DNA of 64,000 nucleotides, taken from positions 62,001 to 126,000 of the forward strand of contig NZ_SDGV01000001.1 in assembly GCF_004795745.1 (NCBI RefSeq), given 5' to 3'. The translations under genes and the position numbers were made by a program. Below the pieces are notes generated by a model. It saw only the letters and a list, made by a program, of their open reading frames with translations, did not search any database and had not been told where the DNA came from. Below are positions 53,690-62,985 of this stretch, one piece after another. The stretch is from Vagococcus silagei. Lineage in GTDB: Bacteria > Bacillota > Bacilli > Lactobacillales > Vagococcaceae. Position 1 is the first letter of the stretch. Each line of letters starts with the position of its first letter.

Positions 53690-56365
53690 TTATAGTTCAT
53701 CACTTAGAATCCAAGTCATGGTTCCTTTAAATTCACCAAGCATAGAACCTCCACCTTGAACATCCAATTTCATCTTATCCGAAACGCCAAACGTTTGTTT
53801 TCCTTTATTAGGAGTTGCATCACGTTTTATTTCAACGTCGTTAGTTGTCTGTAAGCTATTTCCATCATATGAAACCACGCCACCTAATGCTGTCCCGTTT
53901 CTCTTAAAGCCAGAGAATTTACCAGATACTTTCCAAGGTGTAATTTTTTCATTTGCATTCTCATGCGTATTAATGACTTCTACAGTTGGATTTCCTTCGA
54001 CATTTTTAGTTTCATTAAAAATAGATAAACTATGTTCACCGAAATCAAGTTTTGGTGGTTTGATAGTAAATTTTGGTTTAAAATACATTGTGATTACTGT
54101 TGGTTTATCACCAACTTTACCATCATTTGTTACTATACCACCCACTTTAACCTCCATGCGATCAAAATCATAACCATCTGATTTTTTATCGTTTTCGGTT
54201 ACTAGTGACCCAATTGAAGTACCTACTTCTTTCATCCCATGTTCAATCTTCGCACGACGATCAGTAGAATCTAAATTTTCAAAAACAGCTTTACCTGTTT
54301 CAACATTGATAAATTGTGTTTCAACTGTTACTTGATTCAAGTCGTAAAAAATATCGATGTTATTCAATGTAGGTGTTACTGGTATGTTAATTTGTCCACT
54401 AGCATCCACACCCGTTCGCGAAAGATTCAATTTATATTTTTGCCCAACTAAAAAATTAGGTAAACTAAATTGAATAGATTCATTCACTTTTTTGTCCAAT
54501 TGTTTTGGTAAATTTAAGCCTGCCAAAGCACTTTCAGGAAGAAGTTCTTTATCAATCGGTCCTTTAGCTAGGTAGTAATTTATCATTACACGTTTCATTC
54601 GATTAATTTTAATCGTTTGAGGTTCAGTTACAAAACTAGAATAATTGTGTTTCAATGTAACTGTTAAGGTGTTTTCACCAATATCCAATTGAGCTTTAGG
54701 AATCGTAATACTCCAAGTCCCATTATCCGCTCCTGCGTTATATGTTTGACTACCGATGACTGTATTCCCTTTTTTAATTTCTACAGTTCCACCTTGTTTT
54801 GTCGCATCCGTCCATTTTCCAGTAATAACTTTACTGGGATCACCTTCCAGCATGTCGTACTCAGCTGGTTCAGCTTTAACAGTTGGAACTGGATAATAAT
54901 CGACTACTCTTTTACCAGCAGCCACTTCGGCTTCAGTCCATTGACCAGTAAGTTTTCCAGTTGTTTTGTTATAACCAGGTGTTGCTGTATCGATTAAAAA
55001 TTTGTTATCGGAGGTAATTGTAGGTAAGTTTACTTCATAATTCTCATCTTTCTTACCAGCTAATCCTGTCAGAATTGAATTAATTACCGTTGTTGTCCCT
55101 TTTACTTTTTGCTCAATTTCCATGTTTGGTAAGATAATAATATCTACTTTAACAGACCCAGTTCTGCCAGTAGAATCTTGTATCTGTAAAGTCATTGGAT
55201 ACTTACCAGGAGATAGGTTTCCAACTGGAACATCCAATTTAAAATTCCCTGACTCTGGATTATTTGTTGATTTTTTATATTTGTATGGGACAAGATCGCC
55301 ATTGATCCAAGTTCCAGTTATTACTGCATCTTGATTAGCCTTACCTTCAGTGTCAAACCAATCACCTTTGATTTCAACTGTCTTACCTGCTAATGTTTCA
55401 TATTCATCGTACTCAGGGGTCAATTCGGGATTAGTCGTAAAAAGTCCAAGTCCCGTATTAAATTCAAAAAAAGTACGACCTTTATCTGGTATTAAAGCTG
55501 GGCTTCTTTTTACAAATATTCCGGTATCCTCACCATTCAAAATGATTTTTTGAGGAGCGTCATCTGTCCAACCGTCAACACCGGTACCATTTGCATTTTT
55601 AGGTGTATACTTATTAAAAGTCCCGTCACTATACACAGCACCCATAAAATTTGTAGGGTTATCTTTATAGCGCTTAAATGTATAGTTTAACCTCACGTCA
55701 GTAGTATTTGTAATGTACATTCCTTTATTTGCACCTAGCGAACGTATTGGAACACGATCATTTTCATAAGTATATGGCCCCAAACAACTATCATGACCAT
55801 ACATAACACCATATGTTTTTGCTGAACCAGTATCATTCCAAATTGAAATTTCTGTTTTAATCCCAACAGAAGTTTCATTTGGTTCCATCAAAGTCTCCAA
55901 AACATACTTTCCATCTTTATTCAAGTAAACCAACGAAAACTTATCTGGTGATTCATATAAAACTCCACCAGTTTCTGAAAAACCACGTCCCATAGAAGTT
56001 GCATTTTTTTGTTCTAATATTTTTAATCCTAAGCCTCCAGTACCTGTTCCATCTTTGTATAAAGAATGAATTAAATCTGTTCCATTCTTGTAATAGGCAA
56101 CATTAGCTCGTACTCTATTTACTTTAGAATTGTCGTCAGTACCACCAATTTTATACCAAAATTTTTCTGGTTTTCCTTCTGCATTTAGGATTTGCTTAAC
56201 AACTGGATTGTTATTATTTTTGGGAGTGTATCCTTTTCCTTTGTAATAATCAATTCGATCTTGATACAAATCTGCATGTACAACTTCTTCACACGCAACA
56301 ATACTCACAATTAAAGACATTACAACAAGTAATCCTGTCATTAATACTCTATTAATTCGTTTCAC
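53690..56365 (-). CDS. Large WxL domain surface protein (paralogue)
   Basis: 891 residues, GTG start with AGGAGG eight bases upstream. The layout is the same as the 897-residue protein throughout: signal peptide ending VVHADLYQDRI, N-terminal domain with TEISIWNDTGSAKTYGVMYG, in part, beta-sandwich repeats, YYLAKGPIDKELLPESALAG, TVETQFINVETGKAVFENL, and a C-terminal WxL domain (PPKLDFGEHSLSIF, PWKVSGKFSGF, MTWILSDEL). The second motif is WIL rather than WTL. It is the last gene of the WxL operon. The two large proteins plainly arose by duplication and then diverged; they may bind different ligands. Wall attachment is by family; adhesion is inference. Confidence 0.9.
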   Translation of the reverse strand: MKRINRVLMTGLLVVMSLIVSIVACEEVVHADLYQDRIDYYKGKGYTPKNNNNPVVKQILNAEGKPEKFWYKIGGTDDNSKVNRVRANVAYYKNGTDLIHSLYKDGTGTGGLGLKILEQKNATSMGRGFSETGGVLYESPDKFSLVYLNKDGKYVLETLMEPNETSVGIKTEISIWNDTGSAKTYGVMYGHDSCLGPYTYENDRVPIRSLGANKGMYITNTTDVRLNYTFKRYKDNPTNFMGAVYSDGTFNKYTPKNANGTGVDGWTDDAPQKIILNGEDTGIFVKRSPALIPDKGRTFFEFNTGLGLFTTNPELTPEYDEYETLAGKTVEIKGDWFDTEGKANQDAVITGTWINGDLVPYKYKKSTNNPESGNFKLDVPVGNLSPGKYPMTLQIQDSTGRTGSVKVDIIILPNMEIEQKVKGTTTVINSILTGLAGKKDENYEVNLPTITSDNKFLIDTATPGYNKTTGKLTGQWTEAEVAAGKRVVDYYPVPTVKAEPAEYDMLEGDPSKVITGKWTDATKQGGTVEIKKGNTVIGSQTYNAGADNGTWSITIPKAQLDIGENTLTVTLKHNYSSFVTEPQTIKINRMKRVMINYYLAKGPIDKELLPESALAGLNLPKQLDKKVNESIQFSLPNFLVGQKYKLNLSRTGVDASGQINIPVTPTLNNIDIFYDLNQVTVETQFINVETGKAVFENLDSTDRRAKIEHGMKEVGTSIGSLVTENDKKSDGYDFDRMEVKVGGIVTNDGKVGDKPTVITMYFKPKFTIKPPKLDFGEHSLSIFNETKNVEGNPTVEVINTHENANEKITPWKVSGKFSGFKRNGTALGGVVSYDGNSLQTTNDVEIKRDATPNKGKQTFGVSDKMKLDVQGGGSMLGEFKGTMTWILSDEL

Positions 56366-56402
56366 TTATATTTCCTCCTTTCTTAGTAGATTTGAGAAAA
56401 TA

Positions 56403-57221
56403 TTATAGTTGATCTGCTAGCGTCCAAGTAATTGTAGAAGTATACGTTTGATTAACACGTGGTTGATCACCTTGTGGCACAACTAATTTCAGACCTTCTG
56501 TTGTAGAAGTTGCAGTTGGGTACTTAGTGTCTGTTGTATTAGCAACATAGCTTTCATCAAATACTAATGAACTCGCCGCGTTATTGGTTGCTGAACCAAC
56601 ACCTTCACCAGGTTTTGTTGTTAACAATGTTTTATCCGCTTCTTCAAAAGTTTCTCCATCATTTAATCCAGACAATAAAGCTGTCGCTAATGGTCCGCCA
56701 GCTCCCTTGTCAGAAGTTTGGTTTGTTAATGTTTTTTTATACATTTTAATACGGGTATTATCTAATATATGTTCAGTTGCGTCAGAACCTGTTTTAAATT
56801 TTGTAGCTTTTACAAGTAACTTAAACCCTTTATCTCCACCACGTTCATCAATAACTTGAACAAATGGGGCAATAAACTTGTTTTCTGCTGTATCTTTATA
56901 TTTATATTTAATTACTTGTGCTGAATACTCTTGATGCATAACTGATACTTTAGCATCTTTAAAAGTAATATTTGGAACAAAACCAATACGTAACCCACCT
57001 GTTGTTGATTTACCTTCAGAACCTTCAAGTTCAATTACTTGATTATTAGTTCCTGGTTTAATTAATGTAGCACCATCTTTAATTACTGGAGGATCCGTAT
57101 TAGGAACAAAGTTTACTTTACCTTCTGTTGGTACAACAATATCCGCTGCATCCACTGTTGTTGCCACTCCTATTAAAACTAATCCGCTTAGGAGTAAGCT
57201 TGACATAACTGTTTTTTTCAT
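56403..57221 (-). CDS. WxL domain surface protein
   Basis: 272 residues with a signal peptide (1-25, ending TVDAAD). The short N-terminal part has IKPGTNNQVIEL, then LRIGFVPNITFKDAKVS, FIAPFVQVIDERGG, a first motif in which the usual tryptophan is phenylalanine (GFKLLVKA), and a final ITWTLADQL. It belongs to a subtype with the gene at 61024, which shares the (L/I)xKPGT and FxPNIxF segments and the Phe change. AAAGGAG site. Sits 37 bases before the 891-residue gene in the operon. Confidence 0.9.
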   Translation of the reverse strand: MKKTVMSSLLLSGLVLIGVATTVDAADIVVPTEGKVNFVPNTDPPVIKDGATLIKPGTNNQVIELEGSEGKSTTGGLRIGFVPNITFKDAKVSVMHQEYSAQVIKYKYKDTAENKFIAPFVQVIDERGGDKGFKLLVKATKFKTGSDATEHILDNTRIKMYKKTLTNQTSDKGAGGPLATALLSGLNDGETFEEADKTLLTTKPGEGVGSATNNAASSLVFDESYVANTTDTKYPTATSTTEGLKLVVPQGDQPRVNQTYTSTITWTLADQL

Positions 57222-57244
57222 GACTGTTTCTCCTTTATTTTTTA

Positions 57245-58060
57245 TTATTGAACATTATTTAATTCCCATGTTAGTGTCGCTGTATACTTTTTAGTTGCTA
57301 CTTTCACATCACTACTTGGACTGTGTAATTTAACGGCATTGTTTTTACCGTTTTCTTCTTTAATACCCACCATATCACTAGTTGTACGATCAAAGTCTGC
57401 AGGGCTTGCAAAAGCCACACTTGTTTTCGTACCATTTGTTGCACCAGGAACTTTAGTTTTAGCTAAGACAACACCGTTTTTGTCGATACGTTTTGGTGTT
57501 TCAAAAGTCTCTGCTGCGGCTTCTTGAATGATGTTTTTAAATGCATCACCATGATAAACACGGTTGGTACGTTGAACATCATACAATTCAATATATGTAT
57601 TAGCCAAGATACCCGTACCATTTTCTTCTTTAAATTTGTCATCATCCGCCATTGAGACTTTTAATTCCCAAGTTTGATTTGGATTACCTGTTTCATCTGT
57701 TACTTGAACAAATGGTGTGTAATATGTCATCTCTTCTTGGCCTCTTATTTTCATAGGATTCCAAATTGATGCGTAGTCCTGATCGGCCGAACTAATTTTT
57801 TGACTACCAAAGTGAAAATTACTGATCCATTCTAAACGTAACGTCCCGTTTGAAAAACTACCATCTCCATCAGGATTTACCTTACCACCAGGTTCACCTG
57901 GAAGCTCAGGTTTACCACCTTCGTTGTCTTCATCTCCACCTGTTGTAAAAGTTACATCTCCAATCGTTTTTGCTGATGTAATAGGTGCTGCATTCGCACT
58001 TTGTGTTGTAAAAACAAATGCACCTAAAGTTATTGTTGATAACAAAAGAACTTTTTTCAT
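57245..58060 (-). CDS. WxL domain surface protein
   Basis: 271 residues from the ATG at 58058-58060, with AAAAGGAG upstream (the longer frame to 58105 overlaps the preceding gene). Signal peptide ending SANAAP, then a Gly/Glu/Pro-rich spacer (GGDEDNEGGKPELPGEPGG). LRLEWISNFHFGSQKIS, YTPFVQVTDETG, first motif TWELKVS and final LTWELNNVQ follow. Both motifs keep W-x-L. Exported and wall-bound by family. Gap to the next gene is 23 bases. Confidence 0.9.
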   Translation of the reverse strand: MKKVLLLSTITLGAFVFTTQSANAAPITSAKTIGDVTFTTGGDEDNEGGKPELPGEPGGKVNPDGDGSFSNGTLRLEWISNFHFGSQKISSADQDYASIWNPMKIRGQEEMTYYTPFVQVTDETGNPNQTWELKVSMADDDKFKEENGTGILANTYIELYDVQRTNRVYHGDAFKNIIQEAAAETFETPKRIDKNGVVLAKTKVPGATNGTKTSVAFASPADFDRTTSDMVGIKEENGKNNAVKLHSPSSDVKVATKKYTATLTWELNNVQ

Positions 58061-58080
58061 TCTGCTTTCTCCTTTTCTTT

Positions 58081-58878
58081 TTATTTTCCGTCCGTAATTT
58101 CCCAAACTAAGTCAGTTGAATAGCCACTTGATGTGTCCTTCATGCCAGGAAGAACTTCTAAAGCAACAGCTGGATTTCTTTTTTCAATCTTTCCATCTTT
58201 CACTTTTTGATCAATTTTATTCGCTGTCGAACCAAAACGGACTGACCAACGACCAAATCCTTGTTTTTTAGCACCATCAGCTTTGGCTAAAACTGTGTTT
58301 GACGAAACGCGCATATACGGTGTGCCATTAATCGTATCACTTAAATTTTTATTTAATTCTGGGTAAAAATTTTCTTCTAATTGAGAATTACTACGAATAT
58401 TCATGCCGTTAACGTAAAGATTCGCTTTAATCTCATGACCACTACCATTTTTGAAAACGCCATTATTCGAAAGTGTCACTGTCCAGCCTTTACCGCCACC
58501 ACGAGCATCACTCACCTCAAAGAAATTCGGACGTTCTTTTGTATCATCTACCATCGGAAATCTTGCATAATAGTAGGCTTTTCCAACTGTTTTAATCACG
58601 TTGCTATCCCCAAAATCAACATTTGGGATATAAACAAATCTCAACGGTCCATCAGTTTTCTTACCTGGATCAACTGGTTTTGTTGGAACGATTGGTTTTG
58701 TTTTATCATCAGGATCTTTTTCATCACCTGGATCAGATGGTCCTCCATCGTCATCTCCATCGGAAAATTTGATATAACCTTTAGTTGTCGCTGCACCGCC
58801 ATCCGCATGGACAGCTGGTACGGCAACTAAAAGTCCTCCGAGACAAAGTGTTGAAATTAATAATATACTTTTTTTCAT
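58081..58878 (-). CDS. WxL domain surface protein
   Basis: 265 residues. Signal peptide ending AVHADGG, then an Asp/Pro-rich linker (DGDDDGGPSDPGDEKDPDDK). LRFVYIPNVDFGDSNVI, VSDARGGGKGWTVTLSNNG, and a final LVWEITDGK, where the last motif is W-x-I, follow. It shares the DxRGGxKGW block with the proteins at 58895 and 61883, marking a subtype. Start ATG after GGGGGATG. Cotranscribed with its neighbours (gaps of about 20 bases). Confidence 0.9.
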   Translation of the reverse strand: MKKSILLISTLCLGGLLVAVPAVHADGGAATTKGYIKFSDGDDDGGPSDPGDEKDPDDKTKPIVPTKPVDPGKKTDGPLRFVYIPNVDFGDSNVIKTVGKAYYYARFPMVDDTKERPNFFEVSDARGGGKGWTVTLSNNGVFKNGSGHEIKANLYVNGMNIRSNSQLEENFYPELNKNLSDTINGTPYMRVSSNTVLAKADGAKKQGFGRWSVRFGSTANKIDQKVKDGKIEKRNPAVALEVLPGMKDTSSGYSTDLVWEITDGK

Positions 58879-58894
58879 GACTTCATCCCCCTTA

Positions 58895-59755
58895 TTATTT
58901 AACTTGAGATAGTGTCCATACTAATGTTGTTTCGTATGCTCCACCATTGTCTGTATCAATAATTTGAGTTGGTACTGTTAAACGTACACCTGGGTTAAGT
59001 CCTTTTTTCTTATTGTTCACTTCGCCAGTTGTACCATTACCATCTAAACCTTGACCTGATGTTTTTTCATCGATTCCACCAAAACCAATTGACCATTTAC
59101 CATAACCTTGTTTTTTAGCTGGGTCTGCTTTGAAAATTGCTACCTCAGTTGTTGTATCTGCATATGAGATATTTGTATATTCATCTGTCTTGATTGCAGA
59201 TTCTGGTTTGAATGTCGTTGCTTCTGGTTCATTAAATGTATTTGTTCTGACGTTTCCACCTTTTAATGAAAGTCCTGCCTTAATTGTTCCACCACCATTA
59301 ACGCCCGTTTTTGTGAAACGTCCATTATGAGAAACAGATACTGACCAGCCTTTTGCTCCCCCACGTAAATCTTGAACTGCTACTAATGTTGGGTAAACGC
59401 CATCTGCTTTTGTTTTATCTTCTTTAGTATATTTACGTGTTTGGAATTGAGCAAAATAGTTTTGTGTAAACGGTGCTAATTCGACTTCACCAAAATTAAT
59501 TTTTGGTAAATCAACAAACTTTAACGGACCTTTATTTCCTGGTTCTGTTAAATCTCCAGGCATTGGATCTGGGTCAGGATTTCTTTTCGTACTTGGATCT
59601 GGGTTTGGTGTTGGTGTTGGAATTTCTACTTCTTCCGTACCACCTTGAGTAAATTTAATATCAGCTTTAGTTGTCGCACTTCCTTCTGCATGTGCAACAA
59701 TTCCAGTTGTTAATACTAAACCACAAGTTAATAAACCTAATGTTACTTTTTTCAT
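58895..59755 (-). CDS. WxL domain surface protein
   Basis: 286 residues from the ATG at 59753-59755 (AAAGGATG nine bases upstream; the ATG at 59764 is inside that site). Signal peptide ending VAHAEG, then a Pro/Asp linker (PTPTPNPDPSTKRNPDPDPM). LKFVDLPKINFGEVELA, VQDLRGGAKGWSVSVSHNG and final LVWTLSQVK follow. Subtype with the proteins at 58081 and 61883. Expected at the cell wall. Confidence 0.9.
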   Translation of the reverse strand: MKKVTLGLLTCGLVLTTGIVAHAEGSATTKADIKFTQGGTEEVEIPTPTPNPDPSTKRNPDPDPMPGDLTEPGNKGPLKFVDLPKINFGEVELAPFTQNYFAQFQTRKYTKEDKTKADGVYPTLVAVQDLRGGAKGWSVSVSHNGRFTKTGVNGGGTIKAGLSLKGGNVRTNTFNEPEATTFKPESAIKTDEYTNISYADTTTEVAIFKADPAKKQGYGKWSIGFGGIDEKTSGQGLDGNGTTGEVNNKKKGLNPGVRLTVPTQIIDTDNGGAYETTLVWTLSQVK

Positions 59756-59775
59756 CTCGTTCATCCTTTCTTTTT

Positions 59776-60585
59776 CTATTTAACGTCTCCAAAAGTCCAA
59801 ACTAAATTAGTTTGGTATTTTCCGGGTTCCTTAATTGAACCTTTAGGGAAGAATAATGATACACTTTTCTCACCATTTTCAACTGTTTTTCCAAACAGAA
59901 TATGCCAACGACCTTGGCCTTGCATCCCTTTAGCTTCTCCAACTAATTTTGGTGCATTATCTTTTCCAGTTAATTCCACGCCTTTTTTTTGTATCGTAAT
60001 ATTGGCAGGATTTTGGAAATCATTTAAGTCAGTTAAAATTGGACTTACCAAAATATTATCTAAACGTAAAGACATATTATCAATTGTTGTTTCATTTTCA
60101 TTTTTTAAAGGGCCTTCTAATTGTACATATACTTTCCAACCATTTTTAGATCCACTAGCATCTGAAATTTGAACAAAATTCGGTTTTTTTACTGTTTGGT
60201 GACCGCCACTTTTATCCACACGAATTTCATCATTTTTAGCAAAGAATGTATTATCTTTACCCTTTTCATAGAATTGTGTTCCAAATTTAAAATTGGAAAT
60301 ATAGCTAATACTATATGGTCCTTCCGTTGCTCCATCAGTTGTTTCAATGAGTTCTTCGTCTTCTTCAGCACCTTGGCCTGGGTTTACCGGATAATCCGGA
60401 TCAGGATTACCTTTCAGTCCAACGTTGCCTTTAGTTGAAGCACGACCGCCAGCTTTACCAACATTCTGAACATTTTCCTGTTCGCCTTGAGTTTTTTCAT
60501 CTTCGGCAGAGACAAATGTTGGAGCAACAGACGCTGAAAGCAGAATAATACTAGATACCAAAACTAAATTTATCCATTTACGCAT
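59776..60585 (-). CDS. WxL domain surface protein
   Basis: 269 residues. Signal peptide (1-27, ending TFVSAED), then an acidic linker. YSISYISNFKFGTQFYEK, NFVQISDASGSKNGWKVYV and final LVWTFGDVK, a W-x-F variant, follow. AAGGGGC site upstream. Lies 15 bases behind the LPXTG gene. It fits neither of the two subtypes seen among its neighbours. Confidence 0.88.
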   Translation of the reverse strand: MRKWINLVLVSSIILLSASVAPTFVSAEDEKTQGEQENVQNVGKAGGRASTKGNVGLKGNPDPDYPVNPGQGAEEDEELIETTDGATEGPYSISYISNFKFGTQFYEKGKDNTFFAKNDEIRVDKSGGHQTVKKPNFVQISDASGSKNGWKVYVQLEGPLKNENETTIDNMSLRLDNILVSPILTDLNDFQNPANITIQKKGVELTGKDNAPKLVGEAKGMQGQGRWHILFGKTVENGEKSVSLFFPKGSIKEPGKYQTNLVWTFGDVK

Positions 60586-60600
60586 TTCTTATTGCCCCTT

Positions 60601-60984
60601 TCATTCATTCGTTTTTCTTTGACGTTGCCAAAAAATCAAACCACTCATAATTACAAGCAGTGCGCTACCTAGAACAACAAAGTGATTTTGAGGTGCTTCA
60701 TCAGTTTGTGGGAGATATTTAATGATTCCACTACCACCTGAACCTGTTCCTTTACCACTAGTAAATGTTGTTTTAGTCGTTGTTGTATCAGTACCACTTG
60801 AAGTACCTGACGAACTTGACGTACTACTCGTAGAAGTTGATGTACTTGTTGTCGTTGTCTTTTCCTTAAGCTCAATTTCAACATTATTTTGTCCTGGTGT
60901 GGCTTGGACAACTAACGAAGCGGATGCGATGACAATGAAACAAGTTAGGAACATCACAAGAACTTTTGTACTAATTTGTTTCAT
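60601..60984 (-). CDS. Small LPXTG-anchored protein of the WxL cluster (CscD-like)
   Basis: 127 residues. Signal peptide (1-28, ending LVVQATP), a Thr/Ser-rich stalk (about 45-70, poly-Thr/Ser runs), then the sorting signal LPQTDEAP, a hydrophobic helix (VVLGSALLVIMSGLIFW) and the basic tail QRQRKTNE. Sortase should link it to peptidoglycan. Short LPXTG proteins are a standard part of cell-surface complex (csc) clusters together with WxL and DUF916 proteins. AAGGAGG site upstream. The Ser/Thr stalk could be glycosylated. Confidence 0.9.
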   Translation of the reverse strand: MKQISTKVLVMFLTCFIVIASASLVVQATPGQNNVEIELKEKTTTTSTSTSTSSTSSSSGTSSGTDTTTTKTTFTSGKGTGSGGSGIIKYLPQTDEAPQNHFVVLGSALLVIMSGLIFWQRQRKTNE

Positions 60985-61023
60985 GTTAATCCTCCTTAAA
61001 TTGTTTTAACATTAAAACTCCGA

Positions 61024-61863
61024 CTAAACACCTTTTTCTAATACCCATGTAATGTTAGTCACATATGTTTTACCAGCTTTTGGTCGTTCACCGGCTGGTA
61101 CGTTTAGTAAAACATTTTTCATTTTAATATTATCTGGTGTTGAGTAATCAATCGTATGTTTGTAATCAGCTTGGAAAACTGAAGATGATGCAGACGCATT
61201 TGTATCAACATCTGTTTTTGAGTTCATAATCACTACATCATTTGAAGGTACTAAAAATTGGCTGCCTTCTGCAGCGAAACCTGCAAGCATACTTGCAGCA
61301 TCAGCATCTCCTGCTCCACCATCTAATAATGTATTTCTAAGTGTTTGGCCTGTAAATTCGATACGAGTATTTTGTAAATCAGTCGTTTCAACCAGTCCTG
61401 TTGTCTCTTTAACTTTAAAGACTTCCGCACCAGCTTTTACTTCAAAGCCATCTTTATTACCAGTTTCGTCAATTACTTGAACGAATGGTGGGATTTTAAA
61501 TTTTGGATTTTCTGCTTCAGCTGCAGTTTCGGGATCTTTTTCTGTATACTCTAACGGTAATGCAGGATGTCTTTCAGAAACTGAAGATACTTTTACAGAA
61601 CCAAATTTAATATTTGGAACAAATGAGAAACGTAAGTCATCACCAGTACTTGTTCCTTCAGTTTTTTGATTAAGGTAAATAACCTTTTCTTTAGTTCCTG
61701 GTTTAACAAGTTTGATTGCTTTGTCAGGATCAACGGGGCCGCCACCTTTTGTAAATGATACTTCCCCAGTAGTTTTAACATCTTCTGCATTTACTGTTTG
61801 ACTCATTAATACAAATGTTGAAGCTAATAATCCTGTACCAATTAATAATGTTGCCTTTTTCAT
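61024..61863 (-). CDS. WxL domain surface protein
   Basis: 279 residues. Signal peptide ending TVNAED, then KLVKPGTKEKVIYLN, LRFSFVPNIKFGSVKVS and PPFVQVIDETGNKDGFEVKA, with Phe in place of the first-motif Trp. It ends ITWVLEKGV. Closest in the window to the protein at 56403. AAGGAGG upstream. Second gene of the operon, 19 bases behind the first. Confidence 0.9.
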   Translation of the reverse strand: MKKATLLIGTGLLASTFVLMSQTVNAEDVKTTGEVSFTKGGGPVDPDKAIKLVKPGTKEKVIYLNQKTEGTSTGDDLRFSFVPNIKFGSVKVSSVSERHPALPLEYTEKDPETAAEAENPKFKIPPFVQVIDETGNKDGFEVKAGAEVFKVKETTGLVETTDLQNTRIEFTGQTLRNTLLDGGAGDADAASMLAGFAAEGSQFLVPSNDVVIMNSKTDVDTNASASSSVFQADYKHTIDYSTPDNIKMKNVLLNVPAGERPKAGKTYVTNITWVLEKGV

Positions 61864-61882
61864 AACTGTCTCCTCCTTATTT

Positions 61883-62788
61883 TTATGCTGGACCTGGTTC
61901 GTTTGAAATCGTCCATTCTAATGTTGATTTATAAGTTGCCTTGTCTCCATCTGTATTGATAACTTGTGCAGGTACTTCAAGTTTAATACCTGAATTTTTA
62001 CCTTTTTTAGCCATATCAATTGTCGGATTCTGAGTGCCTGCTGGAATTTGTACATTACCATCTAAACCATAACCAGTTGTTTTATCTTCTTCTTTTGTAG
62101 AACCATAACCAACTGACCATTTACCATAACCTTGACCTACTTTAGCTTGAACTAAAGTCACATCTGAATCTGTTGAGATATTAAAGTAATTACCGTCTGC
62201 TAACCCTGTGAGATAACTTGGTTTTTGTGCATCACCTGAAGTTGATCCATCAGAGAATGTGCCAGAACGAACGTTTGGTTTTTTAAACCATAGTGTTGCG
62301 TTTATTTTTTCGTTCGAGCTGTTAGTAAACTCTCCACTGTTCTTAACTTTAACTGTCCAACCTTTTGCACCACCACGAACATCTTCAACTGTAAAGAATG
62401 TTGGATAGATACCCGCTTCAACTTTTGTTCCATCTTCTTTTGTGTACGGTCTGTTCATATAATTAGCATAGTAGTTTTGCGTTTGTGCAATCAATGCTGT
62501 TTTTCCAAATGAAATATTTGGAACATACGTGAATCTCAATGGACCTTTTTGTCCTGGCTCAGCAGGATTATACACATGTGGATCTGGATCTGGTGTACGA
62601 GGATCATTTGGATCTGGGTTTGGATCTTTTGTTGGAACAATCACTTCTCCGCCACCAGGTTCAAATGTAATATCTGCCTCAGTTTTACTTTGTCTAGCAT
62701 CAGGTGTATCAGGTGCTGCATGTGCTGTTAATGCTAATCCAGATAACACAACCGTACAAAGCGTCAAACTTGTCATAACTCGTTTCAT
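61883..62788 (-). CDS. WxL domain surface protein, first gene of the operon
   Basis: 301 residues from the ATG at 62786-62788 (AAGGAGG upstream; the longer frame to 62815 covers this site). Signal peptide ending TAHAAPD, a Pro/Asp linker (DPNPDPNDPRTPDPDPHV), LRFTYVPNISFGKTALI, VEDVRGGAKGWTVKVKNSG, and the last motif LEWTISNEP (W-x-I). Same subtype as 58081 and 58895. It follows a good promoter and so leads the nine-gene transcript. Confidence 0.9.
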   Translation of the reverse strand: MKRVMTSLTLCTVVLSGLALTAHAAPDTPDARQSKTEADITFEPGGGEVIVPTKDPNPDPNDPRTPDPDPHVYNPAEPGQKGPLRFTYVPNISFGKTALIAQTQNYYANYMNRPYTKEDGTKVEAGIYPTFFTVEDVRGGAKGWTVKVKNSGEFTNSSNEKINATLWFKKPNVRSGTFSDGSTSGDAQKPSYLTGLADGNYFNISTDSDVTLVQAKVGQGYGKWSVGYGSTKEEDKTTGYGLDGNVQIPAGTQNPTIDMAKKGKNSGIKLEVPAQVINTDGDKATYKSTLEWTISNEPGPA

Positions 62789-62916
62789 CTCAATTCCTCC
62801 TTTATATATTTGCAAACTCTTACAACAAAGCTCTTTTAAGCTTTACAAACCATCTTTCCTATTTTTTTAAAATACAAAAAAACACAGAAAAGAGTATAAG
62901 AATTCACCATAAAGTA

Positions 62917-62946
62917 ATTATAATACATAACATACTTTAGTGTCAA
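62917..62946 (-). promoter_or_regulatory. Promoter of the nine-gene WxL operon
   Basis: Minus-strand TTGACA (62941-62946) and TATAAT (62917-62922), both perfect, with an 18-base spacer. The start codon is about 125 bases downstream, leaving a long 5' leader with a small AAGCTTAAAAGAGCTT hairpin. Confidence 0.8.
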
Positions 62947-62985
62947 TTTTAGCTCTAAGCTGTGTTCTTTTTTATCTATTAATCA

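Noticed and set aside
60669-61009. Frames on both strands across the LPXTG gene
   Set aside because: They mirror the low-complexity Thr/Ser codons of the real gene.
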